In this document: piece by piece, positions 34,601 through 43,473 of the stretch
Numbering within the stretch: position 1 is the first letter of the stretch
Layout of the letters: each line of letters starts with the position of its first letter
Assembly (NCBI GenBank): GCA_028280445.1
Contig: JANQLU010000098.1
Coordinates: 96,871-160,870, forward strand
DNA: 64,000 nucleotides
Source of the DNA: Pirellulaceae bacterium
GTDB taxonomy: Bacteria; Planctomycetota; Planctomycetia; Pirellulales; Pirellulaceae
Direction: 5' to 3'
The notes under the pieces: model-generated
The model's database searches: none
Seen by the model: only the letters and a program-made list of their open reading frames with translations
What the model was told of the DNA's origin: nothing
Program-made: the position numbers and the translations under genes

Positions 34601-34809
34601 TGCCGTTCGCTTTGGAAAACAATTTTGGTGCCATCGGCACTGTAGTAGCCTTCGCCTGTCCGTCGCCCGGAAAAAGTCAATTGACGTGCGTTCGAAATAA
34701 ATCGGTCCGAGGATTTGCCGGTTTCCGTGGTTTGTTGTGCCAACGACAATTGGCTGGTGGCGATGGTCAGAAAAACGGCAAAAGTGATTTTTTTAATACT
34801 GCAGAACAT
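31642..34809 (-). CDS. Secreted M28-family metallopeptidase with WD40/TolB-like propeller, PDZ domain and His-rich insert
   Basis: A 1,055-residue exported protein with a signal peptide cleaved near LSLAQQ. Order: a TolB/PD40-type beta-propeller (about 25-375) with repeated GxxSPDGKxIxxxS blades; a protease-associated region (about 420-620); an M28 zinc aminopeptidase domain with GAHIDHLG, HHGADDNASGVA, WSGEELNLYGS, NLDMVGR and SDYHSPRDTPEKL; and a C-terminal PDZ domain (about 960-1055). Inside the M28 domain, between WSGEEL and DMVGR, sits a His/Lys-rich low-complexity insert of about 85 residues with seven NPHA motifs. The start at 34809 places the signal peptide at the N-terminus. The protein probably degrades peptides in the periplasm or outside. 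Confidence 0.92.
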   Translation of the reverse strand: MFCSIKKITFAVFLTIATSQLSLAQQTTETGKSSDRFISNARQLTFSGRRTGEGYYSADGTKIVFQSERQPGNPFYQIYLLDLETGDSQRISPGHGKTTCAWIHPNNQTVMFSSTHDDPKARDKQIEEIKMRESGKERRYAWDYDEHFEIYAKDLKTQKYTNLTKTRGYDAEGSYSPNGKLIAFASNRHAYTEKLTEKQKKTFEIDKSFMMDLYIMNADGTNVKRLTKTLGYDGGPFFSPDGKRICWRRFSEDGVRAEIWTMNIDGSDKKQLTRLEKMSWAPYFHPSGKYLIFNTNKHGFGNFELYVVDVKGSIQPIRVTNTDGFDGLATFTPDGKTLTWTSNRVKKQSQLFTADWDHDAVMKAIGESKVVKRNDVNNKINVKTSAQYRAADVLRHVQKLCAPEMEGRMTGSRGERLATEYVAAYLESLGLQPAGEKNKSGETDWFQYFDFPSGTSLGKSNELKITTTDTKPTIGKLNQSWRPLSFSGNGTFEGEVVFAGYGIASPKTEKFPEYDSYVHLDVKDKWVMVFRYLPDNITPEHRQHMQFYSTLRRKAALARDKGAKGLIIVSGPTSNVRNQLVPLQNGSSRDATSMAVISVTDELAQKLLGDRNLKTLQAKLDSGEPAMGIALKGAKLTATIEIKKKTGKGRNVIGRLQAGDKPSKQVIVIGAHIDHLGRGISGSSLAKENELGKIHHGADDNASGVAAMLEIAEYLADQKKQGKLKLKRDVIFAAWSGEELNLYGSKHFVAQLKHKLHPHGSHSHSHGKPANPHAAPTKLKNPHAIKSSGTAKKQESGAKKTNPHANPHANPHANPHAAPAKNPHAKPKLNIKPGGIYPHVAAYLNLDMVGRYDKALILQGLGSSKYWKPVIERRNVVARLNLKLSDDTNLPTDAREFYSAGVPILAAFTGSHSDYHSPRDTPEKLNYERTADIAKLLGLIARELVAADTIPNYTEYKGAAQPRRSGGMRATLGTVPDYAGDIKGVLLSSVRKGTPAEKSGIKGGDIIIGLAGKKIENIYDYTYAIEALKIGQKVKIKIKRGDKEIELDIVPVSRD

Positions 34810-35173
34810 TTCGTTTTTTTGGGTCAATACTTGATGGGCCGCTTGCTGCGGCAAAAGAATAAAACCGTTGTCTAAGTTTTTATTTTTACCGATAAAAATT
34901 CAGTTACTAGATCAGATTTTGCCGATCCGTTTTTTGGTCTCGAACGATACCTCGTATCCCAAGTCGACAAAATGGCCGAAATGACCGAATAATCCGTGTT
35001 TCCAAGCAGTATTTTGACCTGCAAACATCCGAAGTTAACTGTTAGATTGGTTAAATAAATTCTTCGTCGCCGGTTGAAATCGTTGCCCAGTGTGACCTTC
35101 AAACCAATGATTGAGCACGGGATATTACCTCAGATTGGCCCGTCAAAATTCCTTGCGATTGGATAAATAACCA
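34810..35173. other. Intergenic region between divergent genes
   Basis: About 360 bases between the M28 peptidase start (leftward) and the oxidoreductase start (rightward). It must hold both promoters. I see A-rich tracts but no strong palindrome, repeat or small gene. Confidence 0.5.
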
Positions 35174-36418
35174 ATGATTGCGTCTAGTTTTTATGATTGT
35201 ATCGTTGTTGGAGCTGGCCCGGCTGGCTGTACGACTGCGGCGTTGGTTGCCGAACGCGGATTCCGAACATTGTTGGTCGAACGCGACAAAATGCCGCGGT
35301 TCCATGTTGGCGAATCGTTGATGCCCGAAACCTATTGGACCTTTAAGCGCCTCGGCATTTTAGAAGAACTGGATCGTTACGGATTTGCAAAGAAAAACGG
35401 TGTGCAGTTTGTCAGCCATGATGACAAAGAGACCAAGCCATTTATCTTTCAAGAAATGGATGAACGCGATTGTTCGGTTACCTGGCATGTTGATCGTAAC
35501 AAATTCGATCAACTGCTGTATGAAACCGCTGAAAAACGCGGTGCTCACTGTCACGATGAAACGCGCGTGACGGATATTCAACTCAAAGACAAACCGCCGC
35601 ACAATGTAACGTTAGCTTTGCCCGGCGGTAAAACACAAACGGTCTCGGCTCAAGTCGTGGTTGATGCAACAGGACAACAATCGTTTTTGGCCAATCGCTT
35701 GGGCGTCAAGGATATCAATCCGGATCTCAAAAAAGCCGCGATATGGACGTATTACAAAGGGGCCAAACGCAACGGCGGTCAAAAACCTGAAGTGACTTGT
35801 ATTTTGAATACCAACACCAAAGACGCCTGGTTTTGGTACATCCCAATGTCAAACGATCGCGTCAGTGTCGGGTTGGTTGGCGACAATGATTATTTGCTCA
35901 AGGGACGCGGGAAACCCGAAGATACGTTTGCCGAAGAAATGACGAAATGTCCGGGCGTTGGACGCCGCGTGGCCGGCGCCGAACGTGTTGATCGATTCCA
36001 TGTTGCCAAAGAGTTTTCGTACACAACCCGTCAACACTCTGGCGATGGATGGATCATGGTCGGAGACGCCTATGGGTTTATCGATCCCGTTTATTCATCA
36101 GGTGTTTTCCTGGCTCTCAAATCTGGAGAAATGGCCGCCGATGCCATCGCCGATGCACTGCGTCGCAATGACGTGTCTCAGGAAAACCTCGACTACTGGA
36201 CTTACGAATACGACAATGCCATCGAATCTATCCGTCGACTTGTCCACGCGTTCTATGCCAAAGAGTTCAGTTTTGGAAATTTCATGAAAGAGCATCCAGA
36301 GCACAAGGCCAATTTGACCAATCTGCTGATCGGTCGCGTTTTCGAAGGCAATCCCGACCAAATCTTCGAAGATATGGAACCTTGGATCGCGAAAGCCAAG
36401 GAAATGGCAAAAAACTAG
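35174..36418 (+). CDS. FAD-dependent oxidoreductase of the flavin halogenase / geranylgeranyl reductase superfamily
   Basis: A 414-residue flavoprotein. The Rossmann motif GAGPAG is at residues 13-18, followed by the acidic ribose contact LLVERDK. PRFHVGESLMP matches the GES block of halogenases and related reductases. The halogenase-type motif WxWxIP is present as Trp219-Phe-Trp221-Tyr-Ile-Pro224, and the second FAD block is GDAYGFIDPVYSSGVFLALKSG. These enzymes use FAD to halogenate, hydroxylate or reduce substrates. The WxWxIP motif favours the halogenase branch, but many planctomycete members have no tested activity. It stands alone, without an obvious biosynthetic cluster, so its substrate is unknown. 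Confidence 0.85.
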   Translation: MIASSFYDCIVVGAGPAGCTTAALVAERGFRTLLVERDKMPRFHVGESLMPETYWTFKRLGILEELDRYGFAKKNGVQFVSHDDKETKPFIFQEMDERDCSVTWHVDRNKFDQLLYETAEKRGAHCHDETRVTDIQLKDKPPHNVTLALPGGKTQTVSAQVVVDATGQQSFLANRLGVKDINPDLKKAAIWTYYKGAKRNGGQKPEVTCILNTNTKDAWFWYIPMSNDRVSVGLVGDNDYLLKGRGKPEDTFAEEMTKCPGVGRRVAGAERVDRFHVAKEFSYTTRQHSGDGWIMVGDAYGFIDPVYSSGVFLALKSGEMAADAIADALRRNDVSQENLDYWTYEYDNAIESIRRLVHAFYAKEFSFGNFMKEHPEHKANLTNLLIGRVFEGNPDQIFEDMEPWIAKAKEMAKN

Positions 36419-36448
36419 CCCACTGAAAACTAGCCATTAGATTCGCGG

Positions 36449-37372
36449 TTACTGACCCATGATGCGAGCCAAATGTTCGCGCAGCGCTAATCGGGTGTTG
36501 TTCAAATGATAGGCACCCGGAACCAATAACGTTGGCTCTGGCCGAAACGGGCGCGTTCTAAAATCCGATGGTAAACCGATGCATTGAACTCCGTTGAGTT
36601 GTGCCAGTCGGAGCGCTCGAGGTAAATGCCAAGCGGAGGTAATGATTCCGATGCGGCCTTGCGGGTTGTCCTTGAGCCACTTGGAAAGACTTTCCATTTC
36701 CTGCTGGGTGTTCGTCCCCTGCAACGTCACGATTTTGACATCGCGATTTAAAGACTTCAAAATTCGCATCGCTTCTTCGGAATAGTCCATGTCTTCATCG
36801 ATTTTTGGCTGCCAATGTTGACCTGAACAAACCACCGTTTTAGCTTTACCCGCCTCGACCATACGCGCTGCGAGCATAATTCTGTCGCCAGCCGTCGAAA
36901 GCTGTGCGCGGCCGTTGGGTGAGGTTTTCGTTCCTCCGCCGAGAACGACTATCAAATCAAACGGTTCCTCGTCCAACGGTTGATCATCAAAAAATGGTTT
37001 CTCCAATGTCATGACAATTTGGTTGGAGATGTAGGCGTTCCCCGCCAACGACAACATCAACCAGGCGAACCAGGCAACGATGGATCCCAGACCAACGCGA
37101 CATATCGTCAACGAATAGGCGGACAGAAACAGCAGCATCCAGACCATCGCCGTAGGTGCTGAAAGCGCTTGAAGCAATTTGCTGGCCATCGTCGCGCCGC
37201 TGGTGATGGCGACCGTACCGATGACGACGCCGACAATCACCAATATCACAAGGTAGTGAATGAGCAGGCGTGGATGAGGTCCTCGTCGACGAGACCGACC
37301 ACCAGCGGACTGCGGGTCATCGCGGTAGTAATCACCCCAATCGTCTTTTTTTCGGAACAGCCAACCAAGCAT
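36449..37372 (-). CDS. YdcF/ElyC (DUF218) family membrane protein
   Basis: A 307-residue protein with a basic N-terminus, two or three membrane spans (about 36-60 and 68-125), and a C-terminal DUF218 domain. Domain motifs include DLIVVLGGGTKTSPNGRAQLS, AGDRIMLAARMVEAGKA, VVCSG and GRIGIITSAWHLPRALRLAQLNG. DUF218 proteins such as ElyC, SanA and YdcF work in envelope biogenesis; ElyC influences lipid-linked sugar metabolism. Here the exact substrate is unknown. The gene converges on the oxidoreductase gene, with 30 bases between the stops. Confidence 0.88.
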   Translation of the reverse strand: MLGWLFRKKDDWGDYYRDDPQSAGGRSRRRGPHPRLLIHYLVILVIVGVVIGTVAITSGATMASKLLQALSAPTAMVWMLLFLSAYSLTICRVGLGSIVAWFAWLMLSLAGNAYISNQIVMTLEKPFFDDQPLDEEPFDLIVVLGGGTKTSPNGRAQLSTAGDRIMLAARMVEAGKAKTVVCSGQHWQPKIDEDMDYSEEAMRILKSLNRDVKIVTLQGTNTQQEMESLSKWLKDNPQGRIGIITSAWHLPRALRLAQLNGVQCIGLPSDFRTRPFRPEPTLLVPGAYHLNNTRLALREHLARIMGQ

Positions 37373-37406
37373 CGATATGAATAGCAGATTAAAACTTACA
37401 AGCGAA

Positions 37407-37536
37407 CTAGGTAGTGTTGATCAAATAAATGTGAGCGGCGAGGCGCTAGCCGCCGGTAAACCCTCAAATACCGGCGGCTAGCGCCTTGCCGCTCAGCTCA
37501 AATTCACAGCTTTCCGATTTAATCAACGCTGCCTAG
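37407..37536. repeat. MITE-like GAGCGGC element, copy 2
   Basis: A 130-bp element bounded by CTAG. The left end is CTAGGTAGTGTTGATC, and the right end is ATTTAATCAACGCTGCCTAG. The inner palindrome is GAGCGGCGAGGCGCTAGCCG and its complement, with a short loop, followed by CAAATTCACAGCTTTCC. This is the most complete copy and shows the full structure. Confidence 0.9.
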
Positions 37537-37655
37537 CTAGGATGAGTAACGGGCACCCTGGAAATAGAATATCACGAATCCTGATGCCACCAACGTACTT
37601 GAACAAACATAATTCAAATTGTGCCCCAAAAAACGGGCAGGCTGGATAAATTTTT

Positions 37656-38201
37656 CTATTTGGCCAATTCGTTTTTGCGGATCGCTTTGAGGTACGCTGC
37701 CAAATGCCCCGCCACATCGACTTGCGATTTGAAACATTTTGGGCCATTTGATTTCTTGTAAAACACCCAAACGTGCGGATCAGCGGAAAGCTCGGCTGGT
37801 TTGATTTGCTCGGACAACCAATTGCGATTGTTGCGATCGTTTTCTTCTAGTTTTTCCAAAGGCAAAACGGTAAAGACCGTTCGCAGCCGATGCGCCTCTC
37901 GTCGAACCTCAGGAACATTGATGAAATCGGCGTGCCGAGATCGGCTGTCGGGATCCTGAAATTCACCAGCGACAATCACCACAATTTTGTCTTGCTGGAT
38001 ATCCTGCGATATTTTCTTTGCCTCAAAAGTTTGCCAAATCAACGGACGATTCGGGGCAAAAACCTGCTGGTCGAGATAGATATAGATCGTCAACAAGGCG
38101 GCAGCGACGAACACCAAAGTTAAAACGCGCGCTTTGCCGAACAAGAATTCGCGTCGATCATTTGGTGGCTTTCGCGGCTGCGGCTCACGAGAGTCATTCA
38201 T
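37656..38201 (-). CDS. Membrane-anchored protein of unknown function, thioredoxin-like fold possible
   Basis: A 181-residue protein with one N-terminal membrane span (about 26-46) and an exported domain. The spacing of DKIVVIVAGEFQDPDS, RTVFTVLPLEKLEENDRN and PHVWVFYKKSNG recalls a thioredoxin-like fold, but there is no CxxC. It therefore would not be a redox enzyme. Its start lies 15 bases after the stop of the Tat-exported protein gene, so it is the last gene of a three-gene operon. Confidence 0.7.
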   Translation of the reverse strand: MNDSREPQPRKPPNDRREFLFGKARVLTLVFVAAALLTIYIYLDQQVFAPNRPLIWQTFEAKKISQDIQQDKIVVIVAGEFQDPDSRSRHADFINVPEVRREAHRLRTVFTVLPLEKLEENDRNNRNWLSEQIKPAELSADPHVWVFYKKSNGPKCFKSQVDVAGHLAAYLKAIRKNELAK

Positions 38202-38216
38202 ATTTTTTCAATTAAT

Positions 38217-39785
38217 TTATCCGTCGACACCCAATCGTTTACAAGCGTCAACATAACCAGGTGCCCGATGTCCTTTGTTATCACTGACATCATAACCGTA
38301 AGCGCTGGCAGTCACCCGCGCCAAGGCGACAAGCTGGTTCCAGCGAAAAGCGGGACGAATCGTCTGGAATTCTTCGACAACCGTTCGATAGTATTTTTCG
38401 CTGTGTAAACGGCCGTCTTCGCTGATCGCATACTTTCGCAACAACGCGAAAACGGGCTTTGGATTGTGGCCTTGGTCGCCATAAACGGCAATCGCAGCCG
38501 CCGCGGTCGGTTGGTCGTTGTCGCGGATCGCCGTTTCACAAATCCCCAACAACTCTTTGGCACTGGTCGTTTTCACTTTTTCCAGGTGCGCTTCCAACGG
38601 ATAAGCTTTGCCTGGGAACGGTCGATAGCGACCCGCATAAAATGCCGACACGATCGTTCCGGCAATCTTGTTTTGATCGTCGGCTACTCGAACCATATGA
38701 CGCCAAGCGTTGACGGAATCGCTGCAATGAACACCGGCAGATGCGCCGTGAGTTCGCCATGGGTCCCTACCTTGACGCAACAGCAATTGGTTTGCTGTAA
38801 TCGCGATCGCTTCACCAATGATTTCGGGATCGACACCATCGGCCAACGCGCCGGCAACCGCTTCGGCCGCTTTGAATTTGTTCGAGTCGTACAAATGCTC
38901 TGACAGTTTCTTGACCCAGGCGTCACCCGGTTTTTTGTTCCCCGGTTTTTTTCCTTGAAGTTTGAATTGGTCGATCAACTTGGGCAGCACTTCGCGAATC
39001 GGCGACGCCTTCCGACCTTTGCGGATGCGGCGCACTTCGCTATCGACACAATGTCGAACGCATTGACGGAGCATCGTGTGTGCGTGTTGCTTGCCGACAA
39101 TACTGAGCATGTCGTAAGCTCGGAAGGCCAGCACAAATCGATGCACATCGACTTCATCTTCGATCGTATTGAGCAAGATGTTGTAAGATTTTTCGATGGC
39201 TGCCTGATCTTGAACACCGATCTGAACAAACAATTTTTCGGCTTTATCCATGTCCGCCGCGCGAACGGCATCGCGAAGTTGACGGCCAATGTTTTTGTCA
39301 ACTTTTGCATCGCGATCGGCTTCCAGTTTGTTCAAGGTCACTTTTTTGCGACCACCCACTTTCTGGATTCGCTGCGTGTTACGATAGATCACTTTTAAAA
39401 CAGGCAGGAATTGTGAGTTTCCTGTCATCTCCGAAGAAATCTGCAGCGACGGAATCAGTGCCATCTCGGCGTGATAACCAACGTAGTCCTGCCCTCCAAA
39501 TGTTTCGGCGTTGGCCAATGCGGCTGCAGCGATGAGTTGTTTGAGATCCGTTTTTTTGGTTTTCAACTGATCGATCAACCAAGGTTGCAATTTGCCGGCC
39601 GGTGTGTCCTGCATTTTGCGAACCATTGCCGTGTGCGGCCCGAAATCGAGTCGCTCGGTTTCCAGATTTGGTTCCGCCGCCAGCCCCAATTCACTGGTAA
39701 GTGATGTTCCGAGCCCAGCGACCAGCATTCCATTGCCAACCGTTTTGAGAAAATGACGCCGATTGCTACTGCTTTGCGAGTTCAT
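38217..39785 (-). CDS. Tat-exported protein of unknown function
   Basis: A 522-residue protein with a clear twin-arginine signal (NRRHFLKTVGNGMLVAGLG), so it is exported folded. The mature part is mostly helical, with PSLQISSEM, an AMALIPSL-like segment, conserved CVRHCVDSEVRRIRKG and a CSDSVNAWRHMVR stretch with HGASAGVHCSD. This last motif is typical of a planctomycete/verrucomicrobial protein family of unknown activity. The start at 39785 has a GAGGAG site six bases upstream; the longer frame to 39821 overlaps the preceding gene. It is the middle gene of a three-gene operon. Confidence 0.8.
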   Translation of the reverse strand: MNSQSSSNRRHFLKTVGNGMLVAGLGTSLTSELGLAAEPNLETERLDFGPHTAMVRKMQDTPAGKLQPWLIDQLKTKKTDLKQLIAAAALANAETFGGQDYVGYHAEMALIPSLQISSEMTGNSQFLPVLKVIYRNTQRIQKVGGRKKVTLNKLEADRDAKVDKNIGRQLRDAVRAADMDKAEKLFVQIGVQDQAAIEKSYNILLNTIEDEVDVHRFVLAFRAYDMLSIVGKQHAHTMLRQCVRHCVDSEVRRIRKGRKASPIREVLPKLIDQFKLQGKKPGNKKPGDAWVKKLSEHLYDSNKFKAAEAVAGALADGVDPEIIGEAIAITANQLLLRQGRDPWRTHGASAGVHCSDSVNAWRHMVRVADDQNKIAGTIVSAFYAGRYRPFPGKAYPLEAHLEKVKTTSAKELLGICETAIRDNDQPTAAAAIAVYGDQGHNPKPVFALLRKYAISEDGRLHSEKYYRTVVEEFQTIRPAFRWNQLVALARVTASAYGYDVSDNKGHRAPGYVDACKRLGVDG

Positions 39786-39799
39786 GAGAATCTCCTCTT

Positions 39800-41434
39800 T
39801 TACTGATGTTTTCTTAGCCATTCAACATATGGTTGAGATTGTCGAAACTGCTGAAATACTGGAGCTTGAACCTTTTCTTTCAGTTTCTTAACACCTTCAC
39901 GATCGAGCGAATTCGCTACTTCAACGGCTTGATCAAATTTTTCAAGCGTCACAAGACACGCAATTTTCCAGAAATCGACTTCGAAAAGCTTTGGAAGTCC
40001 TTTCTTTTCTGCGTCCTGTAGCGCTTCCCAGGCTTTTCGAGGTTGTCCAAATCGCATGTAAACTAAACAACGATCAATGGCCAACAAGCTATCACCACCT
40101 AGTGCACGATCCAAATCGTCAATCCATGAAATTGCTGTCGCAACATCATGTTGCGGGTTCTGTCTAATACGAAGCGCCAGGCGTAACCAAGCGCCAAATG
40201 CATCATTTGGAAAATATCTTGTCAATTCCTCATCGATCGTTTTGAACTTTGATGGATCAGATGACATTGCATCAAAATGTCGCACAAAAAAATATCTCGT
40301 TGATTTGAGTTCATCTGGAAATGAGTAAAAGATCTCATTCATCCGCGCTTTATCACCTGCTCGACGTACTTCATCAAACTGCACAGCCGAATCATGCAAA
40401 CTGGATAAAAAACTCGCGACCGTGTTCTTTTTATATTTGATGTTGAACTTTTGAAATACGTCCTTGGCGGCAACAACTCGAGTATGTACTTTCAACGACA
40501 GAGTGCCCTGCGAAAACCCCGAAAAATCAGCTGCTTTGACATTCCCTGACGAGTCTTTCGACAGAAAAAATTCAACGTAGTTGTTCGGAGTTGTTCCAAT
40601 CGTTCGAAATAACGTTATCCACTGTCCATGACGTTGCCTGGGCCCCAGGCTTTCATAATGGATATTGGGACCCGTCCGTAAATCTCCGATCAAACTATCG
40701 CCCAAAGTTTCATAGAGCGCGATTCTTTCTTCGATTTCCTTTTTGTCCTGTTTATTGACAATCATATCTGCCGTGACGATTTGGGCTAAGGCTTTAAAAT
40801 CAAAAAGCTTGGCGACCCGGTCAAATTTTCCGGTTTCTCTGGCATGCTTGAAAGCCTGTTGCATTTTCTGCCCAAACAATTGTGCGTCATTTTTTGTAAT
40901 GACTTTTGAGCTGGCAACAACATTGACCGACTCGTTTGATTTCAAGGTTTTCTTGCCGTCGGATGTCGGGTTGTTTGGTACAGCACGTTCGTCACGCGCG
41001 ATACGTTTTTCTTTCGACGTTCGTGAAGTGCTGACAATGACGATGATGACGACCAAACAACCAACAGCAAGAATCGCACCTGCAACTGACGCCAAAATAA
41101 TGACCGTTTTGGTGTTAGATTTTTTGGGACTGGCTTTTTTTCTGGATGCAACGGCAGGGTTCTGAAAACTGCTCGTCAACATCGGATTCGCCGTGCCAAA
41201 ATGGCTGTTTGGCAAAGCGTTCGTGCTGTCCGCTAGTGGGTGCTGCCAGTCGTCTGAAAACGGATCGCTGCTACCTGACATCGTAGGTGCTACAGAAGGT
41301 GACGACTCGCGATTCGGTGCAGGAATTGTGAATGTGAGTGAACAATGCGGACACTTAACTTGCTTGCCAACGAGCTGTTTGTTGGCATTGAGAACACGAC
41401 CACATTTACATTTGATTTTGAAAGTGTCAGACAT
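39800..41434 (-). CDS. Zinc-ribbon, single-span membrane protein with TPR-like C-terminus
   Basis: A 544-residue protein. The N-terminus has a zinc-ribbon-like pair, CKCGRVLNA and VKCPHCSLTF, near residues 9-35, common in planctomycete membrane proteins. After a Ser/Pro-rich linker there is one membrane span (about 115-140) and an exterior domain. Its C-terminal third has TPR-like helices (RPRKAWEALQDAEKKGLPKL). I do not recognise the middle domain. The ATG at 41434 is used because it starts at the zinc-ribbon. It is the first gene of the operon with the Tat protein, 14 bases downstream. Confidence 0.75.
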   Translation of the reverse strand: MSDTFKIKCKCGRVLNANKQLVGKQVKCPHCSLTFTIPAPNRESSPSVAPTMSGSSDPFSDDWQHPLADSTNALPNSHFGTANPMLTSSFQNPAVASRKKASPKKSNTKTVIILASVAGAILAVGCLVVIIVIVSTSRTSKEKRIARDERAVPNNPTSDGKKTLKSNESVNVVASSKVITKNDAQLFGQKMQQAFKHARETGKFDRVAKLFDFKALAQIVTADMIVNKQDKKEIEERIALYETLGDSLIGDLRTGPNIHYESLGPRQRHGQWITLFRTIGTTPNNYVEFFLSKDSSGNVKAADFSGFSQGTLSLKVHTRVVAAKDVFQKFNIKYKKNTVASFLSSLHDSAVQFDEVRRAGDKARMNEIFYSFPDELKSTRYFFVRHFDAMSSDPSKFKTIDEELTRYFPNDAFGAWLRLALRIRQNPQHDVATAISWIDDLDRALGGDSLLAIDRCLVYMRFGQPRKAWEALQDAEKKGLPKLFEVDFWKIACLVTLEKFDQAVEVANSLDREGVKKLKEKVQAPVFQQFRQSQPYVEWLRKHQ

Positions 41435-41728
41435 CAGCGTGAGCTCACCAATCAAGGAAATGGCGTAGGCGTTATGATATACGCTTGCAATACAAAATGC
41501 GAATTTTTCGACAAACCCCTTTGTTTTTCAACTTCTTGACAAGATTTCGAACTAAATCACCGGATGAAACGTACCCTCTAGGACGCGTTGTTGTGGCGGC
41601 AGCAGCGTGTCATTGTTATTTGCTATCACTCCCCTACCCTGTTGCAAATTTTGTTTGCACTCCACGACGGAGCGCTATCGCACGGCTCATGATGTCCGGT
41701 TCAGCGACCCAAATTTCGTGGAGTTTTT

Positions 41729-42859
41729 ATGTCTCGTTACCAAACACTTTTGTTTGTTTCCATTGCTGTGATATTCGTTTTCGGCTGCGCAACGGATGGG
41801 ATCAGCCAAGAGAAAATTCGTTTTGATGTCGATTCGGTTATTGAATGTCAAAACGTAACCCAAGGCCCCGAAAAAAAACCGAAACCAAAAGAAGGCCGAT
41901 TGATACAAATCCCGATTATGATCAGTGCCGATATCGATCAAGCGTTGCGAAAACACCTGACGCAAATTCGCATCGACGTTCAATTTCTCCAACGCGGCAA
42001 TACCATTTTTGATTACTCTCCTCAAACTACTTCCTTTTCCAAAATTCAAGGTGTTGTTAACGTCGAACGGCACAATGAGAAAAACGCTTCGCTGGGTATC
42101 AATGTTTCAGGGTCTTATGATCCAGTCACCGGCTCAGCCAATGCAGGTTTCGGCAAGAAAAACAGAACTTCACTTCGCTATCAGGAGTTGCCTGACAAAA
42201 AATTGGTCAGCGCCACCGGTACGCAGAATCGACGGAGTGGAGTTTTTTTCAAGTTTCTAAAGTATTCAGAAGTTCCCTGGGATAGCGAGCGCAATTTGTC
42301 GATCATCGCGCAGGTACCCGAATATTGGCGCGGGGGAATGAGCAGAATCACGATTGTTGCCCGGGCCAATCGATCGATCCTGCCCGGCTTGAAAGAATCC
42401 TATACCGCCGTCAAACAGATCTTTTACGTGCCGATTATCCAAGAAGGCGATCGTGAAGCATTGCGTTTGGCTTACGTGTTGAATCGCCAGGCTGCGGATA
42501 TTCGCAAACTCGCCAAACGAAAAACCGGCACGCCAACGCTCTATCGTTCGAGCTCGACGAGTTCAGTCCGTCAGGCTGATTTGCACCGTTGGTTTGTCCG
42601 TCCCACTCGCGACGTTTCCCAATACAGCCAATTGAGTCGCGCGCAGCGGAAAACCGTCAGTGAATTTATGGAACTCAGGTTCAAGATGTTTTCGATGAAC
42701 TCGGACGCAGATTTTTTCAAATCGGCAAAGGTTCAAACTTATTCACCGGTCAAACCTCCACTGGCGGCTGCCAAGCCCACGGTAAAAACGGGTCCGGCTC
42801 AAGCAAAACAAACCGCCGAGTCACCGGGCAAGCTCGTTTGGCGAAAAGTCAAACAATAG
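41729..42859 (+). CDS. Exported protein of unknown function, possible lipoprotein
   Basis: A 376-residue protein with an N-terminal hydrophobic signal; VFGC at its end is a weak lipobox, so lipidation is possible. The mature protein is beta-rich up to about residue 230 (IPIMISADID, ASLGINVSGSYDPVTGSA). A basic C-terminal tail ends in Lys/Ala/Pro repeats. The ATG at 41729 has GGAG six bases upstream. I do not recognise a family. The region before it (41435-41728) holds the promoters of this and the divergent zinc-ribbon gene. Confidence 0.7.
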   Translation: MSRYQTLLFVSIAVIFVFGCATDGISQEKIRFDVDSVIECQNVTQGPEKKPKPKEGRLIQIPIMISADIDQALRKHLTQIRIDVQFLQRGNTIFDYSPQTTSFSKIQGVVNVERHNEKNASLGINVSGSYDPVTGSANAGFGKKNRTSLRYQELPDKKLVSATGTQNRRSGVFFKFLKYSEVPWDSERNLSIIAQVPEYWRGGMSRITIVARANRSILPGLKESYTAVKQIFYVPIIQEGDREALRLAYVLNRQAADIRKLAKRKTGTPTLYRSSSTSSVRQADLHRWFVRPTRDVSQYSQLSRAQRKTVSEFMELRFKMFSMNSDADFFKSAKVQTYSPVKPPLAAAKPTVKTGPAQAKQTAESPGKLVWRKVKQ

Positions 42860-42923
42860 CATCAAGTTCGGTAAACAGTTATCGCAAGCGCATGAAATTT
42901 CATTGATGGCCTCGAATCTTACG

Positions 42924-42999
42924 AGCACGAAGCGCGAGCGAGTGGTTTTGCGCGGTCTAGGTTTTGCGCGGTCAAACCACTCGCTCGCGCGTCGTGCTT
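42924..42999. repeat. Long inverted repeat, GCGCGAGCGAGTGG type
   Basis: Arms AGCACGAAGCGCGAGCGAGT and its near-perfect complement enclose a centre with a duplicated TTTTGCGCGGTC. It is related to the element at 23971-24043. It lies between two converging genes, and no gene is broken by it. Confidence 0.8.
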
Positions 43000-43060
43000 G
43001 TATCGGTCGCAAATATGCCTCGCAGGGATTGAAGCAAACCATGAAACTCTCACCGACGTT

Positions 43061-43471
43061 TCAAGTTCGGTAAACGATCCGCGTTCCAATCATTTTTTTG
43101 CGAAGTTCAGCAACTTTTTCCCGCGAGATTTTCGTTCCGGTGATGCTGAGCAGTGCAAGTTTTTCACACATCAAAAACAGGTCGGCGTGTTGATCGGAAA
43201 TTTCCGTGTTTTCGATATCGAGCGTGTCCAGTTGCCGTAGCGCAGCCAAAGTCGGAATCACTTGATCAGTAATTTTGGAACCTGTCAAAATCACGTGTTT
43301 CAATCGTGGCAATCCGCTCAATTTTTGCACGATTTGATCGTCGGTCGTCGAGGCGATGCCGCTGAAATCGACCGACAGGATGCGGCCTTTTTTGCTTTTT
43401 CGAATGGCGACCTGACGCGCCATCAATTCATCAATGATTTCCTGATCATCTACATCAACCATATCGTTCAT
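43061..43471 (-). CDS. Small leucine-rich-repeat protein
   Basis: A 136-residue protein. After an acidic start, RILSVDFSGIASTTDDQIVQKLSGLPRLKHVILTGSKITDQVIPTLAAL shows three to four leucine-rich repeats of about 23 residues (LxxLxxLxLxxTxITD). This is the planctomycete GALA-like LRR pattern. It lacks a signal peptide and is probably cytoplasmic, serving protein binding. A MITE-like element begins within a few bases upstream of the start codon, so its promoter or leader may derive from that repeat. Confidence 0.8.
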   Translation of the reverse strand: MNDMVDVDDQEIIDELMARQVAIRKSKKGRILSVDFSGIASTTDDQIVQKLSGLPRLKHVILTGSKITDQVIPTLAALRQLDTLDIENTEISDQHADLFLMCEKLALLSITGTKISREKVAELRKKMIGTRIVYRT

Positions 43472-43473
43472 GC

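Noticed and set aside
34872..35102. 76-codon minus-strand frame upstream of the oxidoreductase
   Set aside because: No ribosome-binding site and no protein-like composition; it occupies the promoter region.
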